Below, one piece after another: positions 1-9,003 of a stretch of 64,000 bases of DNA. The stretch is from the NCBI GenBank assembly GCA_910587665.1, contig CAJUMZ010000002.1, forward strand, positions 186,001 to 250,000, given 5' to 3'. Every line of letters begins with the position of its first letter. Positions within the stretch are counted from its first letter, which is position 1. The position numbers and the translations under genes were made by a program. The stretch comes from an uncultured Muribaculum sp. GTDB taxonomy: Bacteria; Bacteroidota; Bacteroidia; Bacteroidales; Muribaculaceae. A model generated the notes under the pieces. That model saw only the letters and a program-made list of their open reading frames with translations, was not told the origin of the DNA and did not search any database.

Positions 1-165
1 CGGATCGAGCCGCTCATTTTCCTTTCTGACCGGTGAGTACAGACGCAAATTTGCATCAGGCAGGGCGTCAGACAGAACATCGATCACCAACCGACTATAA
101 TTACCCAATCCCGTGTTGTTGCACACCGCGCGCTTCGCGTCAAAACCGATTGTCAAATTTTCCAT
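1..165 (-). CDS. Glycosyltransferase family 4, N-terminal part (cut by window edge)
   Basis: Reading the minus strand gives an uninterrupted 55-codon start that runs off the left edge. The opening MENLTIGFDAKRAVCNN followed by TGLGNYSR is the classic N-terminus of retaining GT-B glycosyltransferases of family 4 in Bacteroidales, where the GLGNYSR loop lies in the acceptor cleft. The gene would transfer a sugar to a surface glycan intermediate on the cytoplasmic face of the inner membrane. It diverges from the family 2 glycosyltransferase at 227, so the pair probably belongs to one lipopolysaccharide or capsule locus. An in-frame ATG lies eight codons upstream (189), but the shorter start fits family members better. 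Acceptor and donor cannot be told from this fragment. Confidence 0.8.
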   Translation of the reverse strand, partial: MENLTIGFDAKRAVCNNTGLGNYSRLVIDVLSDALPDANLRLYSPVRKENERLDP

Positions 166-199
166 ACACAAATTTACACAGTTTTTCATGATTTCTCCG

Positions 200-207
200 T
201 ATTTTTG
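200..207 (+). promoter_or_regulatory. Bacteroidota-type -7 element for the family 2 glycosyltransferase
   Basis: TATTTTTG matches the TAnnTTTG consensus of the Bacteroidota primary sigma factor and lies 19 bases before the chosen ATG at 227. This gives the short leader usual in the group and supports that start. No clear TTG -33 partner is seen, so the call is moderate. Confidence 0.4.
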
Positions 208-226
208 TAGAAAATACACAAATCCG

Positions 227-958
227 ATGAGCCAACCATTAGTCACCGTAGTCACGGTATGTTACAACGCCGGCACAATGCTTTCAAAAACCATGGAAAG
301 CGTCGGCAAACAATCTTATCCTAATCTCGAATACATAATAGTCGACGGAGGGTCAACCGACGGTACGCAAGAAATCCTAAGAGACTACAAGGGCAAGCTC
401 GATAAATTCATATCCGAAAAAGACAACGGCATCTACGATGCGATGAACAAAGGCGTGCAACTGTCATCGGGCGACTGGATCATATTCATGAATGCCGGTG
501 ACACATTTTATGACCGCGACACAATCGCCAATATATTTTCCAATCCTATACCTGAGGAGGTGAAAGTAGTGTATGGCGACGTAGCAAAGCCCGATAGCGA
601 GGGCAGTCTGTCAATCAAGCGGGCGCAACAACCCCACAACAGCCACCGGATGTTTTTTTGCCATCAAAGCGCATTTGCCAGGCGCGAGTCACTGATAGAG
701 CATCCGTTTGACACGCGGCACAGGCTATCGGCCGATTTCAAATTTTTCAAGACCCTTATACTCAACGGCGACAGGTTTATGTATGTCAACACCCCGATCT
801 CGGTATTTGATGTCACCGGTGTATCAAACTCAAGCCGTTCAAAAGGATTAAAAGACAATATCTCCGTCATTAAGGAGTTGGATAGTTTATCTGACAAACT
901 CCGCCTTCTTCCCCGGCTATATTTCACATATTTAATGTGTCGTTTCAGAGGGAAATAG
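227..958 (+). CDS. Glycosyltransferase family 2
   Basis: A 243-residue GT-A enzyme. After a short beta strand (LVTVVTVCYNAG) come the nucleotide-binding VDGGSTDGT motif (about residues 36-44), the EKDNGIYDAMNKG loop and a metal-binding segment, MNAGDTFYD, in place of a plain DxD. This arrangement is typical of WcaA-like family 2 transferases that add single sugars to lipopolysaccharide or capsule. There is no transmembrane segment, so it should act at the inner face of the membrane. A longer frame reaches back to 113, but its first 38 residues look unlike any family member and overlap the divergent gene, so the MSQPLV start is chosen. A Bacteroidota -7 box sits just upstream. The sugar specificity is unknown. 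Confidence 0.88.
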   Translation: MSQPLVTVVTVCYNAGTMLSKTMESVGKQSYPNLEYIIVDGGSTDGTQEILRDYKGKLDKFISEKDNGIYDAMNKGVQLSSGDWIIFMNAGDTFYDRDTIANIFSNPIPEEVKVVYGDVAKPDSEGSLSIKRAQQPHNSHRMFFCHQSAFARRESLIEHPFDTRHRLSADFKFFKTLILNGDRFMYVNTPISVFDVTGVSNSSRSKGLKDNISVIKELDSLSDKLRLLPRLYFTYLMCRFRGK

Positions 959-1022
959 CCCTGTGACAATGTATTTTTTCGGTATCATGGCGCAAAATTA
1001 CAAATCATAACGGATTTTTTCG

Positions 1023-1030
1023 TAAATTTG
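1023..1030 (+). promoter_or_regulatory. Bacteroidota-type -7 element for pheT
   Basis: TAAATTTG fits TAnnTTTG and lies about 50 bases before the pheT start, in an AT-rich stretch after the preceding gene. The -33 partner is weak. Confidence 0.4.
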
Positions 1031-1082
1031 CGCGAATTATTATGCGGGCATCCGTTTCAGCTCGCTTTCAAGCAAATAAGTA

Positions 1083-3545
1083 ATGAATATCTCATACAAC
1101 TGGCTCAAAGAGTATATCGACTTCCGACTAAGCCCGGAAGAGCTTGCCGACGCACTTACCTCCATCGGACTTGAAGTGGGCACCGTCGAGGAAGTCGAGT
1201 CAATACGCGGCGGACTCCGCGGCATAGTGATAGGAAAAGTGTTAACCTGCGTTGAACACCCCAACAGTGATCATCTCCATATAACCACAGTCGACCTCGG
1301 CAACGGAGAGCCGACCCAGATAGTGTGCGGCGCGCCTAATGTAGCAGCCGGACAGACCGTTGTTGTCGCAACCGTAGGCACTACCCTTTATGACGGCGAC
1401 AATGAATTTGCGATCAAAAAGTCAAAGATACGCGGCGTAGAGTCATTTGGCATGATATGTGCCGAAGACGAAATAGGCATAGGCGCCTCTCACGACGGAA
1501 TCATCGTGATCGCCGAGGATGTAAAACCGGGCACCCCTGCCGCCGAATACTATAATCTCAAAAGCGACTGGCTTATCGAAGTGGACCTGACGCCCAACCG
1601 TGTTGACGCGGCAAGCCATTATGGCGTGGCACGCGACCTCAGCGCGTGGCTTGCCTGCCATGCAGAGCCGTCGGAGCTTCATCGCCCCTCGGTGGAGGCA
1701 TTTGCCCCCGACAAGGCCGACGGGGCGGTAGCTGTGGAAGTCGACGACCATGAGGCGTGTCCGCGCTATTCAGGAGTCACAATCCGCAACATCAAGGTAG
1801 CGGAGAGTCCCGAATGGCTGAAAAATTATCTCACCGCGATCGGACAGCGTCCCATCAACAACATCGTCGACATCACCAACTTCATACTTCTCGGCATGGG
1901 TCAGCCGCTTCATTGCTTCGACGTGGCAAAGATTGTCGGGGAGAAAATCGTTGTGCGCAAATGCAAACAAGACACACCTTTCACCACCCTTGACGGCGTG
2001 GAGCGGAAGCTTGACGAGCGCGACCTGATGATATGCAACGCCGAGCAGCCGATGTGTATCGCCGGTGTGTTTGGCGGTCTCGATTCCGGAGTTACGGAGT
2101 CGACCACATCAATATTTCTTGAAAGCGCATATTTCAACCCTACCTCTGTACGCAAGACAGCGCGTCGCCACGGACTGTCGACCGACGCGTCATTCCGCTA
2201 CGAGCGCGGCACCGATCCCAACGCCACCATGTATTGCCTCAAGCTTGCGGCACTCATGGTCAAGGAACTTGCCGGTGGCGAGATATGCGGAGAGCCTATC
2301 GACATATATCCTGAAGAGATAAAGCCCTTCCCGGTACATCTCAATTACGGTTACCTCAACTCACTCGTAGGCAAGGAAATCCCCTCCGACAAGGTCGATT
2401 CGATAGTAAAGTCACTTGAAATGGAGATCGTAAACCGCACGGATGATGCCATAGACCTGCTTGTGCCCACTTACCGTGTAGACGTGCAGCGATCCTGCGA
2501 CGTGGTGGAGGATGTGCTCCGCATCTACGGATACAATAATGTGGACTTCTCGCGCAGCCTCCGCGCAAGCCTGTCGTTCAAGACAATCACCGACAGTTCA
2601 AACGAACTACGCGAACTTGTCAGCAACCAGCTCACCGCAACCGGATTCAATGAGATATTAAACAATTCGCTCACTGCCGAGAGCTACTACGAGGGACTGA
2701 CCGACGACCGCCATGTCCCAGTCAAGCTGCTCAACCCCCTTAGCAACGACCTCAACGTGATGAGAATGTCGCTACTGTTTGGCGGTCTTGAAGTTATCGA
2801 GCATAATGTCAACCGCCGCGACGCCAACCTGATGCTTTATGAGTTTGGCAAGATATACAGCCGTGATCCCCTGGCAGAATCAACAGCCGAAAACCCCATA
2901 GCTCCATATACCGAGAATGAGCGTCTTGCCCTGTGGCTCACAGGCAACATACGTTCCGGCAACTGGGCGCGAAAGGAGGAGGAAGCAACATTCTTTGACA
3001 TGAAGGCTATCGTGGCAAATATATTCGCCCGTCTCGGCATCAACGGCAAGGAAATTGAACTGAAGCCAGTCAAATCGTCGGTTTACAGCAATGCCGTGGA
3101 GATTTCGACACGTTCGGGCAAGACGCTCGGCAGCTTCGGAATCGTGGCAAGACAGATGCTTAAGCGATGTGACGTAAAGCAGGAGGTAATCTTTGCCGAC
3201 CTTGACTGGAACGCCCTTGTAAAACTCGCGCTGAAAAAGAAAGTCACCTATACGCCTCTGCCCAAGACTCATCCGGTGAAACGCGACCTCGCCCTTCTGC
3301 TCGACGAGTCAGTGACCATGGCACAGGTTGAGAAGATCGTGCGCGACAGCGAGAAGCGTCTGCTTCGCAGCGTTGAACTCTTTGACGTATACCAAGGCAA
3401 GAATCTCGAGCCGGGCAAGAAGAGCTACGCTATATCGATAACTCTACAGGATGACGAAAAGACTCTCCAGGACAAGCAGATCGAAGCTGTAATGGGCAAA
3501 ATCACCGCCAACCTGCAAAAACAGCTCGGCGCATCACTACGATAA
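1083..3545 (+). CDS. pheT: Phenylalanine--tRNA ligase beta subunit
   Basis: An 820-residue protein of normal family length. Domains in order: an OB-fold tRNA-binding domain near residues 42-155 (VGTVEEVE through the CGAPNV and SFGMICAEDEIG motifs), the B3/B4 editing domain (about 215-390, with NNIVDITNF and GQPLHCFD), B5 (about 405-475), the catalytic-like core, and a C-terminal FDX-ACB anticodon-binding domain starting near the LPKTHPVKRDLALLLDE motif. It forms the alpha2-beta2 enzyme with PheS, charges tRNA-Phe and edits mischarged Tyr. pheS is not adjacent, which is usual in Bacteroidales. YebC follows after 38 bases and may be co-transcribed. Confidence 0.98.
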   Translation: MNISYNWLKEYIDFRLSPEELADALTSIGLEVGTVEEVESIRGGLRGIVIGKVLTCVEHPNSDHLHITTVDLGNGEPTQIVCGAPNVAAGQTVVVATVGTTLYDGDNEFAIKKSKIRGVESFGMICAEDEIGIGASHDGIIVIAEDVKPGTPAAEYYNLKSDWLIEVDLTPNRVDAASHYGVARDLSAWLACHAEPSELHRPSVEAFAPDKADGAVAVEVDDHEACPRYSGVTIRNIKVAESPEWLKNYLTAIGQRPINNIVDITNFILLGMGQPLHCFDVAKIVGEKIVVRKCKQDTPFTTLDGVERKLDERDLMICNAEQPMCIAGVFGGLDSGVTESTTSIFLESAYFNPTSVRKTARRHGLSTDASFRYERGTDPNATMYCLKLAALMVKELAGGEICGEPIDIYPEEIKPFPVHLNYGYLNSLVGKEIPSDKVDSIVKSLEMEIVNRTDDAIDLLVPTYRVDVQRSCDVVEDVLRIYGYNNVDFSRSLRASLSFKTITDSSNELRELVSNQLTATGFNEILNNSLTAESYYEGLTDDRHVPVKLLNPLSNDLNVMRMSLLFGGLEVIEHNVNRRDANLMLYEFGKIYSRDPLAESTAENPIAPYTENERLALWLTGNIRSGNWARKEEEATFFDMKAIVANIFARLGINGKEIELKPVKSSVYSNAVEISTRSGKTLGSFGIVARQMLKRCDVKQEVIFADLDWNALVKLALKKKVTYTPLPKTHPVKRDLALLLDESVTMAQVEKIVRDSEKRLLRSVELFDVYQGKNLEPGKKSYAISITLQDDEKTLQDKQIEAVMGKITANLQKQLGASLR

Positions 3546-3583
3546 CAAAACTAATCATCATAACAATAACGAACTGAAATATT

Positions 3584-4315
3584 ATGGGAAGAGCTTTTGA
3601 ATACCGCAAAGCCAGAAAACTCAAACGCTGGGGTAACATGTCGCGTACATTTACCCGCATAGGCAAGGAAATAACCATCGCCGCCAAGGCAGGCGGACCA
3701 GATCCCGACACCAACCCCCGTCTCCGCGTGCTCATGCACAATGCCAAGGCGGCAAACATGCCCAAGGACACCGTGGAGCGCGCCATCAAGAAGGCTACCG
3801 ACAAGGACGCAAGCGACTACAAGGAGATCGTGTATGAGGGATACGGACCTTACGGAATCGCCATCGTAGTGGAGGCGGCTACCGACAACAACACCCGTAC
3901 CGTAGCCAACGTACGCTCCTATTTCAACAAGCACGGCGGCACACTTGGCACACAGGGATCACTCTCATTCCTCTTTGACCATAAGAGTGTGTTCAAGATC
4001 AAGCCGAAAGAAGGCATGTCGACCGAGGACCTCGAGCTTGAGCTTATCGACTATGGTGTTGACGAAGTTGAGCCGGATGAAGAGGAAATCGTACTTTACG
4101 GTCTCTTCGAGGAGTTTGCCAATATCCAGAAATATCTTGAGGAAAACGGCTACGAGATCATCAGTGCCGAGTTTGAGCGCATCCCCAACGACCTAAAGGA
4201 AGTGACTGCCGAGCAGCGCGCCCAGATCGAGAAACTCCTTGAGAAATTTGAGGATGACGACGACGTGCAGAATGTGTTCCACAACATGAAGGAAGAAGAG
4301 GAAGACGTCGAATAA
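3584..4315 (+). CDS. YebC/PmpR-family protein
   Basis: 243 residues with the diagnostic N-terminus (MGRAFEYRKARKLKRW, then FTRIGKEITIAAKAGG) and the NMPKDTVERAIKKA helix, followed by the GYGPYGIAIVVEAATDN core. YebC proteins were long called transcription regulators. More recent work assigns them, at least in part, to easing ribosome stalling at proline-rich stretches. Which role applies here cannot be read from sequence. The C-terminus is strongly acidic (EKFEDDDDVQNVFHNMKEEEEDVE in short pieces), a Bacteroidota feature. It follows pheT closely and is closed by a good hairpin terminator at 4345. Confidence 0.93.
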   Translation: MGRAFEYRKARKLKRWGNMSRTFTRIGKEITIAAKAGGPDPDTNPRLRVLMHNAKAANMPKDTVERAIKKATDKDASDYKEIVYEGYGPYGIAIVVEAATDNNTRTVANVRSYFNKHGGTLGTQGSLSFLFDHKSVFKIKPKEGMSTEDLELELIDYGVDEVEPDEEEIVLYGLFEEFANIQKYLEENGYEIISAEFERIPNDLKEVTAEQRAQIEKLLEKFEDDDDVQNVFHNMKEEEEDVE

Positions 4316-4344
4316 TATCCGTCAACCTGCCACATGACATACAT

Positions 4345-4384
4345 TCAGGGTGAATCCGCGGCTTCGGGTTCGCCCTGATTATTA
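4345..4384 (+). terminator. Hairpin terminator after the YebC gene
   Basis: A ten-base-pair stem (4345-4354 with 4369-4378, one G-U pair) encloses a 14-base loop and is followed by an A/T-rich tract. It lies 30 bases after the stop codon and before the mechanosensitive channel gene. Confidence 0.7.
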
Positions 4385-4401
4385 TAACCTAAGCAATTCA
4401 T

Positions 4402-5574
4402 ATGGAAGATATAATGGTCGACATAGGCATTTCTGTCGAAAAGCTATCCACCCTGCAGCGCGTACTGATGTTCTGCCTTATCGTCTTGTCAGCCTATCTG
4501 CTTGAATTTTTCTGCCGTAAGGTAATCGTAAAAACCATACGCACCGTCACGGCACGCACCGAGACAAAGTGGGATGACTACATCCTGAACACCAAAGTGC
4601 TCAACTGCGCGTGTCATCTCATCTGCCCGGTCATAATATTCTTTTTCCTGCCGCTGGTGCTTGAACAGAATCCGACCCTTCTGTTCTACGCACAGAAACT
4701 CATAACGCTATATGTGCTTGTCATATGTGTGATGCTTGTATGTGCCCTCCTCGGAGGGTTTTATGAAGCGTCGGCAGAGGAAGCCGGGCTTCAGCATCAT
4801 CCGCTCCAGGGGTTGTCGCAGATGCTCAAACTCATCGTGATAGCCATCGGTGTGATCATAGGCATAAGCGTGTTGCTCGACAAAAACCCGATAGTCATAC
4901 TTACCGGACTCGGAGCCTCGGCGGCAGTACTAATGTTGGTGTTCAAGGACACGATTCTCGGGCTTGTGGCCGGAGTGCAGCTGTCGGCCAACAAGATGCT
5001 CAAGGTAGGCGACTGGATCGCAATACCGTCGCGCAACGTCAACGGAGTGGTGACCGAGGTGACACTCACGACGGTAAAAGTCAGAAATTACGACAACACG
5101 ATCGTCACTGTGCCGCCCTACTCGCTTGTCAGCGAATCGTTTCAAAACTGGCGCGGTATGTGGGAAAGCGGTGCGCGGCGCGTCATGCGCTCTATCAACA
5201 TCGACATGAACACGGTACGCTTCTGCACTGCCGAGGAGATGGAGCGTTATTCCGCCGAGCCATGGCACGAAGGGATTGAGACGATTGGCGACAGGGAGGT
5301 CAACCTGAAGGTGTTCCGCCACTATCTCGAACATTACATAACCAATCACCCTCATGTCGACAAATCCACACTGATAATGATACGCCAGTTGCAGCCCACA
5401 CCCCACGGCCTGCCTGTAGAGCTTTATTTCTTCACAGCCACCACCGAGTGGAAGCGATACGAGTATATACAAGCCGACATTTTTGACCACACCCTCGCGG
5501 TGATCAACGAGTTCGGGTTGAAAGTGTTCCAGTCGCCCACCGGTGATGACATCTCCTCCCTAAAACTATCATGA
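4402..5574 (+). CDS. MscS-family mechanosensitive ion channel
   Basis: 390 residues. Hydrophobic helices are visible at about 20-40, 70-90, 100-125 and 145-165. The pore-lining helix and beta domain follow (GLGASAAVLMLVFKDTILGLVAGVQLSANKMLKVGDWI), where the Gly/Ala-rich TM3 and the VGDWI strand are MscS hallmarks. The C-terminal part (HYITNHP, then QLQPTPHGLPVELYFFT) matches the YbdG/YnaI-like branch. It opens under membrane tension and releases solutes on osmotic downshock. The next gene starts one base after its stop codon, so the two are co-transcribed. A second MscS-family gene is cut by the right edge of the window. Confidence 0.92.
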   Translation: MEDIMVDIGISVEKLSTLQRVLMFCLIVLSAYLLEFFCRKVIVKTIRTVTARTETKWDDYILNTKVLNCACHLICPVIIFFFLPLVLEQNPTLLFYAQKLITLYVLVICVMLVCALLGGFYEASAEEAGLQHHPLQGLSQMLKLIVIAIGVIIGISVLLDKNPIVILTGLGASAAVLMLVFKDTILGLVAGVQLSANKMLKVGDWIAIPSRNVNGVVTEVTLTTVKVRNYDNTIVTVPPYSLVSESFQNWRGMWESGARRVMRSINIDMNTVRFCTAEEMERYSAEPWHEGIETIGDREVNLKVFRHYLEHYITNHPHVDKSTLIMIRQLQPTPHGLPVELYFFTATTEWKRYEYIQADIFDHTLAVINEFGLKVFQSPTGDDISSLKLS

Positions 5575-5575
5575 C

Positions 5576-6352
5576 ATGACTGAACGTGACCTGAAAGAGA
5601 TGCTTGACCGCGAGGCGGCACGCATAAACAATATTGACTTCATCGACCGCGACCCGGTGCAGTTTCCCCGGCGTTTCGAGAAATTGCAGGATATAGAGAT
5701 CGTCGCCCTGCTGAGCGCCACCATAGCCTGGGGCAACAGGAAGATGATATGCAACAACTGTGAGAAAATGCTATCGCTGATGGATCATGACCCTTACAAC
5801 TACGTCATGGACAAGGGGTATGAGGATCTCCCCGACATGAACATCCACCGCACATTTTTCGCAAAAGACTTCCGTCACTTCCTGCGAGGATTAAACACGA
5901 TATACTCCCGTCACGCATCGCTTGCCGACTTTGCCAAGACGGAAGATATCACGGTCGCTGAACTTCCTTCATGGACCCTTGTCGAGAGGATGAACCGCGA
6001 GCTTGCCGCAGCCAACGGCGGAGTCACCGACCCGCGCTGCCTGCCGGGCAATCTCACCACGACCGCGCTTAAGCGCGTCAACATGGCCCTCCGTTGGCTT
6101 GTGCGCGACGACGGCATCGTCGACATGGGTGTATGGGACTTCATGTCGCCCTCCCGGCTCTTTATCCCGCTTGACGTGCATGTCGGAAACACCGCGCGAC
6201 AGCTCGGACTGCTTGAACGGAATGCAAATGACAAAAAATCGGTTATCATGCTCACCGAGCGACTGCGCGCCATGCGCCCCGATGATCCCGTATGGTACGA
6301 CTATGCGCTCTTCGGACTTGGCGTCGACAAGGAACTGAAGATTGACGATTAA
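5576..6352 (+). CDS. TIGR02757 / DUF2400 family protein
   Basis: 258 residues matching the Bacteroidota TIGR02757 (DUF2400) family. Features visible are the opening LKEMLDREAARIN, the RDPVQFPRRFEKLQDIEIVALLS segment, WGNRKMI and the conserved LFIPLDVHVGNTARQLGLL motif. Helix content and the last motif recall DNA-glycosylase-like helix-hairpin-helix folds, but that is only a suggestion and no catalytic residues can be assigned. The family has no demonstrated function that I know of. It is translationally coupled to the MscS gene before it. Confidence 0.85.
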   Translation: MTERDLKEMLDREAARINNIDFIDRDPVQFPRRFEKLQDIEIVALLSATIAWGNRKMICNNCEKMLSLMDHDPYNYVMDKGYEDLPDMNIHRTFFAKDFRHFLRGLNTIYSRHASLADFAKTEDITVAELPSWTLVERMNRELAAANGGVTDPRCLPGNLTTTALKRVNMALRWLVRDDGIVDMGVWDFMSPSRLFIPLDVHVGNTARQLGLLERNANDKKSVIMLTERLRAMRPDDPVWYDYALFGLGVDKELKIDD

Positions 6353-6434
6353 CCTAAATTAACATTAAATCACGGTAAACCATCTGCCCAACTTTGTATC
6401 TTTACATTGTTATAATGTCATAAATGTTTACATT

Positions 6435-6821
6435 ATGAAAAGACAGATTTTATCTCTCGCGACACTTTTTCTCTCCATTGCCGCCTTTGCAGCATCGCCG
6501 GCGGTGTCGTTTGACTCCACGGTCCATGATTTCGGCAACGTCAAGGAAGCGGCGGGGCCCGTAAGCCACGATTTTGTGATAACCAACACCGGCGACGCCC
6601 CGCTTATCGTAATATCAGCAACCACTTCCTGCGGATGCACCACTCCGGAAATACCCAAAGAACCGATAAAACCGGGTGCGACTGCAAAGCTGAAAGTGAC
6701 ATTTGACCCATTGGGACGCCCCGGCGAATTTGAGAAAAACATCAAAATAAAGACCAACATCAAGGGAAAACGCCCAACCCTTAAACTGAAAGGATGCGTC
6801 ATCCCCAAAAACAAGAAATAA
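6435..6821 (+). CDS. Exported single-domain DUF1573 protein
   Basis: 128 residues with a signal peptide of about 19 residues ending at AFA-AS. One DUF1573 immunoglobulin-like module follows, with the sequence FGNVKEAAGPVSHDFVITNTGD, the SCGCTTPE signature and the FDPLGRPGEF loop. It should be periplasmic. DUF1573 proteins are abundant in Bacteroidota, but their role is unknown. The conserved CGC dipeptide pair suggests metal or disulfide chemistry, which is inference. The stop overlaps the start of the next gene, a longer DUF1573 protein (TAATG). Confidence 0.9.
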   Translation: MKRQILSLATLFLSIAAFAASPAVSFDSTVHDFGNVKEAAGPVSHDFVITNTGDAPLIVISATTSCGCTTPEIPKEPIKPGATAKLKVTFDPLGRPGEFEKNIKIKTNIKGKRPTLKLKGCVIPKNKK

Positions 6822-7897
6822 TGAAGACCGGACTCACCTTTCTTTCAGCATGCCTGCTTGTGTCATCGGCGGCATTGGCGGGACCTGTAGCACGATGGAA
6901 AAGCACCTCGCATGATTTCGGTGCATTTGACGAAGACATGGGCAAAGTGACGTCAGATTTCGTACTCGTCAACGACGGTGACTCTCCACTTATGATATAT
7001 GCCGCCCGTGCCTCATGCGGATGCACCGTGCCACATTTCACGTCAGATCCCATAGCCCCGGGCGACAGCGCGGTTGTAAAGGTGACTTACGACCCGACAG
7101 GCCGACCCGGAAAATTCTCAAAAAGAGTCAAGGTCGAGACCAATTGTGACCCTGCGCAGAACGTGCTTACAATCAACGGGGTCGTGATAGGAGCATCCAA
7201 CACCCTGCGCGCACGGTTCCCAATCGAGGTGGGCAACCTTAAGCTTCGCAACAAGACCCTTGCTTTCGGCGATATCAACAAGGGCAATACCAAGACCGCC
7301 TTTCTTGACGGCTACAACCAGAGCAACGACACCATACGCCCCGTAGTGACCGGACTTCCTCCCCACCTTACCGTCAACACAAGCCCGGAAGCCGTGCCAC
7401 CTGGAGAACAGGTGACATTTACCTTCTTCTATAACTCGACGCGTACAGGCGAGTGGGGGCTTACCACCGACAATGTGACCATCGCTCCCGCAGCCGGAAG
7501 CCAGGTGTCGCAGCCAGTCGACATAATGGCGATCATCAACGAAGATTTTTCGCGTATGGCACCGGAGAAGCGTGAACGCGCTCCCAAAGTCGCACTGTCA
7601 ACCACGGCAATCGATCTCGGAAGAGTAGCCGTAGGCACCCGCAACGAAGCCGAGGTGATTATCGAGAATTTCGGCAAAGACCCGTTGGTAATACGCAAGG
7701 TGGCGTCGCTCGACCCCGCCGTGGAAGCAAGCATCGGGAAAATCGAGATAAAGGGAGGCTCACAAGCCAAACTGAAAGTAAAGGTAGACACACGCAAATG
7801 TGACTCCGACATCATCAACGCCCGCATTACAGTAATCACCAATGATCCCGACCGACCGGTATCAAATATCCGCGTCGTGGGAGAATTGCTCAAATAG
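6821..7897 (+). CDS. Exported multi-domain DUF1573 protein
   Basis: 358 residues with a cleavable signal peptide (ending near ALA-GP). A first DUF1573 module carries DFGAFDEDMGKVTSDFV, ASCGCTVPHF and YDPTGRPGKF. Two further Ig/ASH-like beta modules follow, near residues 120-225 and 250-358 (the last opening with IDLGRVAVGTRNEAEV). The first module is clearly a paralogue of the gene just upstream, pointing to tandem duplication followed by extension. A longer reading back to 6794 is rejected because it would remove the signal peptide from the N-terminus. Periplasmic location is likely, function unknown. meaB follows 11 bases later. Confidence 0.9.
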   Translation: MKTGLTFLSACLLVSSAALAGPVARWKSTSHDFGAFDEDMGKVTSDFVLVNDGDSPLMIYAARASCGCTVPHFTSDPIAPGDSAVVKVTYDPTGRPGKFSKRVKVETNCDPAQNVLTINGVVIGASNTLRARFPIEVGNLKLRNKTLAFGDINKGNTKTAFLDGYNQSNDTIRPVVTGLPPHLTVNTSPEAVPPGEQVTFTFFYNSTRTGEWGLTTDNVTIAPAAGSQVSQPVDIMAIINEDFSRMAPEKRERAPKVALSTTAIDLGRVAVGTRNEAEVIIENFGKDPLVIRKVASLDPAVEASIGKIEIKGGSQAKLKVKVDTRKCDSDIINARITVITNDPDRPVSNIRVVGELLK

Positions 7898-7908
7898 ACA
7901 TACCGGCC

Positions 7909-9003
7909 ATGACACATAACCATCACATCGAGAATGACGAGAAATACAACGGACTGACTGTCAACAGCGGTGTCGTACAGCCGCCATCGGTCAATCCCTA
8001 TCTTAAACCGCGCAAGCGCAAGCCCCTGCCCTCGGTGGGAGAACTTGTGGAAGGCATCCTTAAAGGCGACGTAACCACACTGAGCCGTGCCGTGACACTT
8101 GTGGAGAGCCTTTCGCCCGACCATCAGACAATTGCCCAGGAAGTCATAGAAAAGTGTCTCCCCTACTCCGGCAATTCACGGCGCATAGGCATAACCGGTG
8201 TCCCGGGCGCGGGAAAATCGACCTCGATAGATGTGTTCGGTCTCCATGTGTTGAAATCGGGCGGCAAACTTGCTGTGCTCGCCATCGACCCGTCGAGCGA
8301 GCGCACCAAAGGCTCGATACTCGGCGACAAGACCCGAATGGAAAAACTGGCTGTGCATCCCTGCGCGTTTATCCGCCCCAGTCCCTCGGCCGGAAGTCTC
8401 GGAGGAGTGGCACGCAAGACAAGGGAGACGATAGTGCTCTGTGAGGCAGCCGGTTATAACAATATATTTGTAGAGACGGTAGGCGTAGGGCAGAGCGAGA
8501 CAGCCGTGCACTCCATGGTCGATTTCTTCCTGCTGATACAGCTCGCCGGCACTGGCGATGAGCTGCAGGGGATAAAACGCGGCATCATGGAGATGGCCGA
8601 CGGCATTGTGATAAACAAGGCCGACGGCGACAATGTAGACCGCGCACGACTCGCCCAGGCTCAGTTCCGCAGCGCGCTGCATCTCTTTCCACCTACATTG
8701 TCGGGATGGATGCCTGAAGTGCTCTGCTATTCGGGCTACTATGAGCTCGGTATACCGGAAGTATGGGAAATGATTGACCGCTACTTCAAGTTTGTCGTTG
8801 AGAACGGCTATTTTGAGCGCAAACGGCAGGAGCAGGCGCGCTATTGGATGTATGAGACCATCAACGAGAAATTGCGCCAGCATTTCTATGCCAATCCGGA
8901 AGTGGAGGCGATGCTCCGGGAAAAGGAGATGCGCGTACTGTCCAACCAGCAGAGCTCATTTACCGCCGCCCGCGACGTGCTCGACTTCTATTTCAAGCAT
9001 TAA
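7909..9003 (+). CDS. meaB: Methylmalonyl-CoA mutase-associated GTPase MeaB
   Basis: 364 residues of the ArgK/MeaB G3E GTPase family. Walker A is GVPGAGKS at residues 97-104. The AIDPSSERTKGSILGDKTRM segment, the FVETVGVGQSE switch region and NKADGDN base-recognition motif are all present, and the C-terminal dimerisation arm is complete. MeaB gates cofactor loading and protects the adenosylcobalamin-dependent methylmalonyl-CoA mutase, which many Bacteroidales use to make propionate from succinate. The mutase genes are not in this window. Its last four bases overlap the end of a small lipoprotein gene on the other strand. Confidence 0.95.
   Translation: MTHNHHIENDEKYNGLTVNSGVVQPPSVNPYLKPRKRKPLPSVGELVEGILKGDVTTLSRAVTLVESLSPDHQTIAQEVIEKCLPYSGNSRRIGITGVPGAGKSTSIDVFGLHVLKSGGKLAVLAIDPSSERTKGSILGDKTRMEKLAVHPCAFIRPSPSAGSLGGVARKTRETIVLCEAAGYNNIFVETVGVGQSETAVHSMVDFFLLIQLAGTGDELQGIKRGIMEMADGIVINKADGDNVDRARLAQAQFRSALHLFPPTLSGWMPEVLCYSGYYELGIPEVWEMIDRYFKFVVENGYFERKRQEQARYWMYETINEKLRQHFYANPEVEAMLREKEMRVLSNQQSSFTAARDVLDFYFKH

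Noticed and set aside
113..226. N-terminal extension of the family 2 glycosyltransferase
   Set aside because: The extra 38 residues overlap the divergent gene and its promoter region and do not look like the family; a -7 box sits just before the shorter start.
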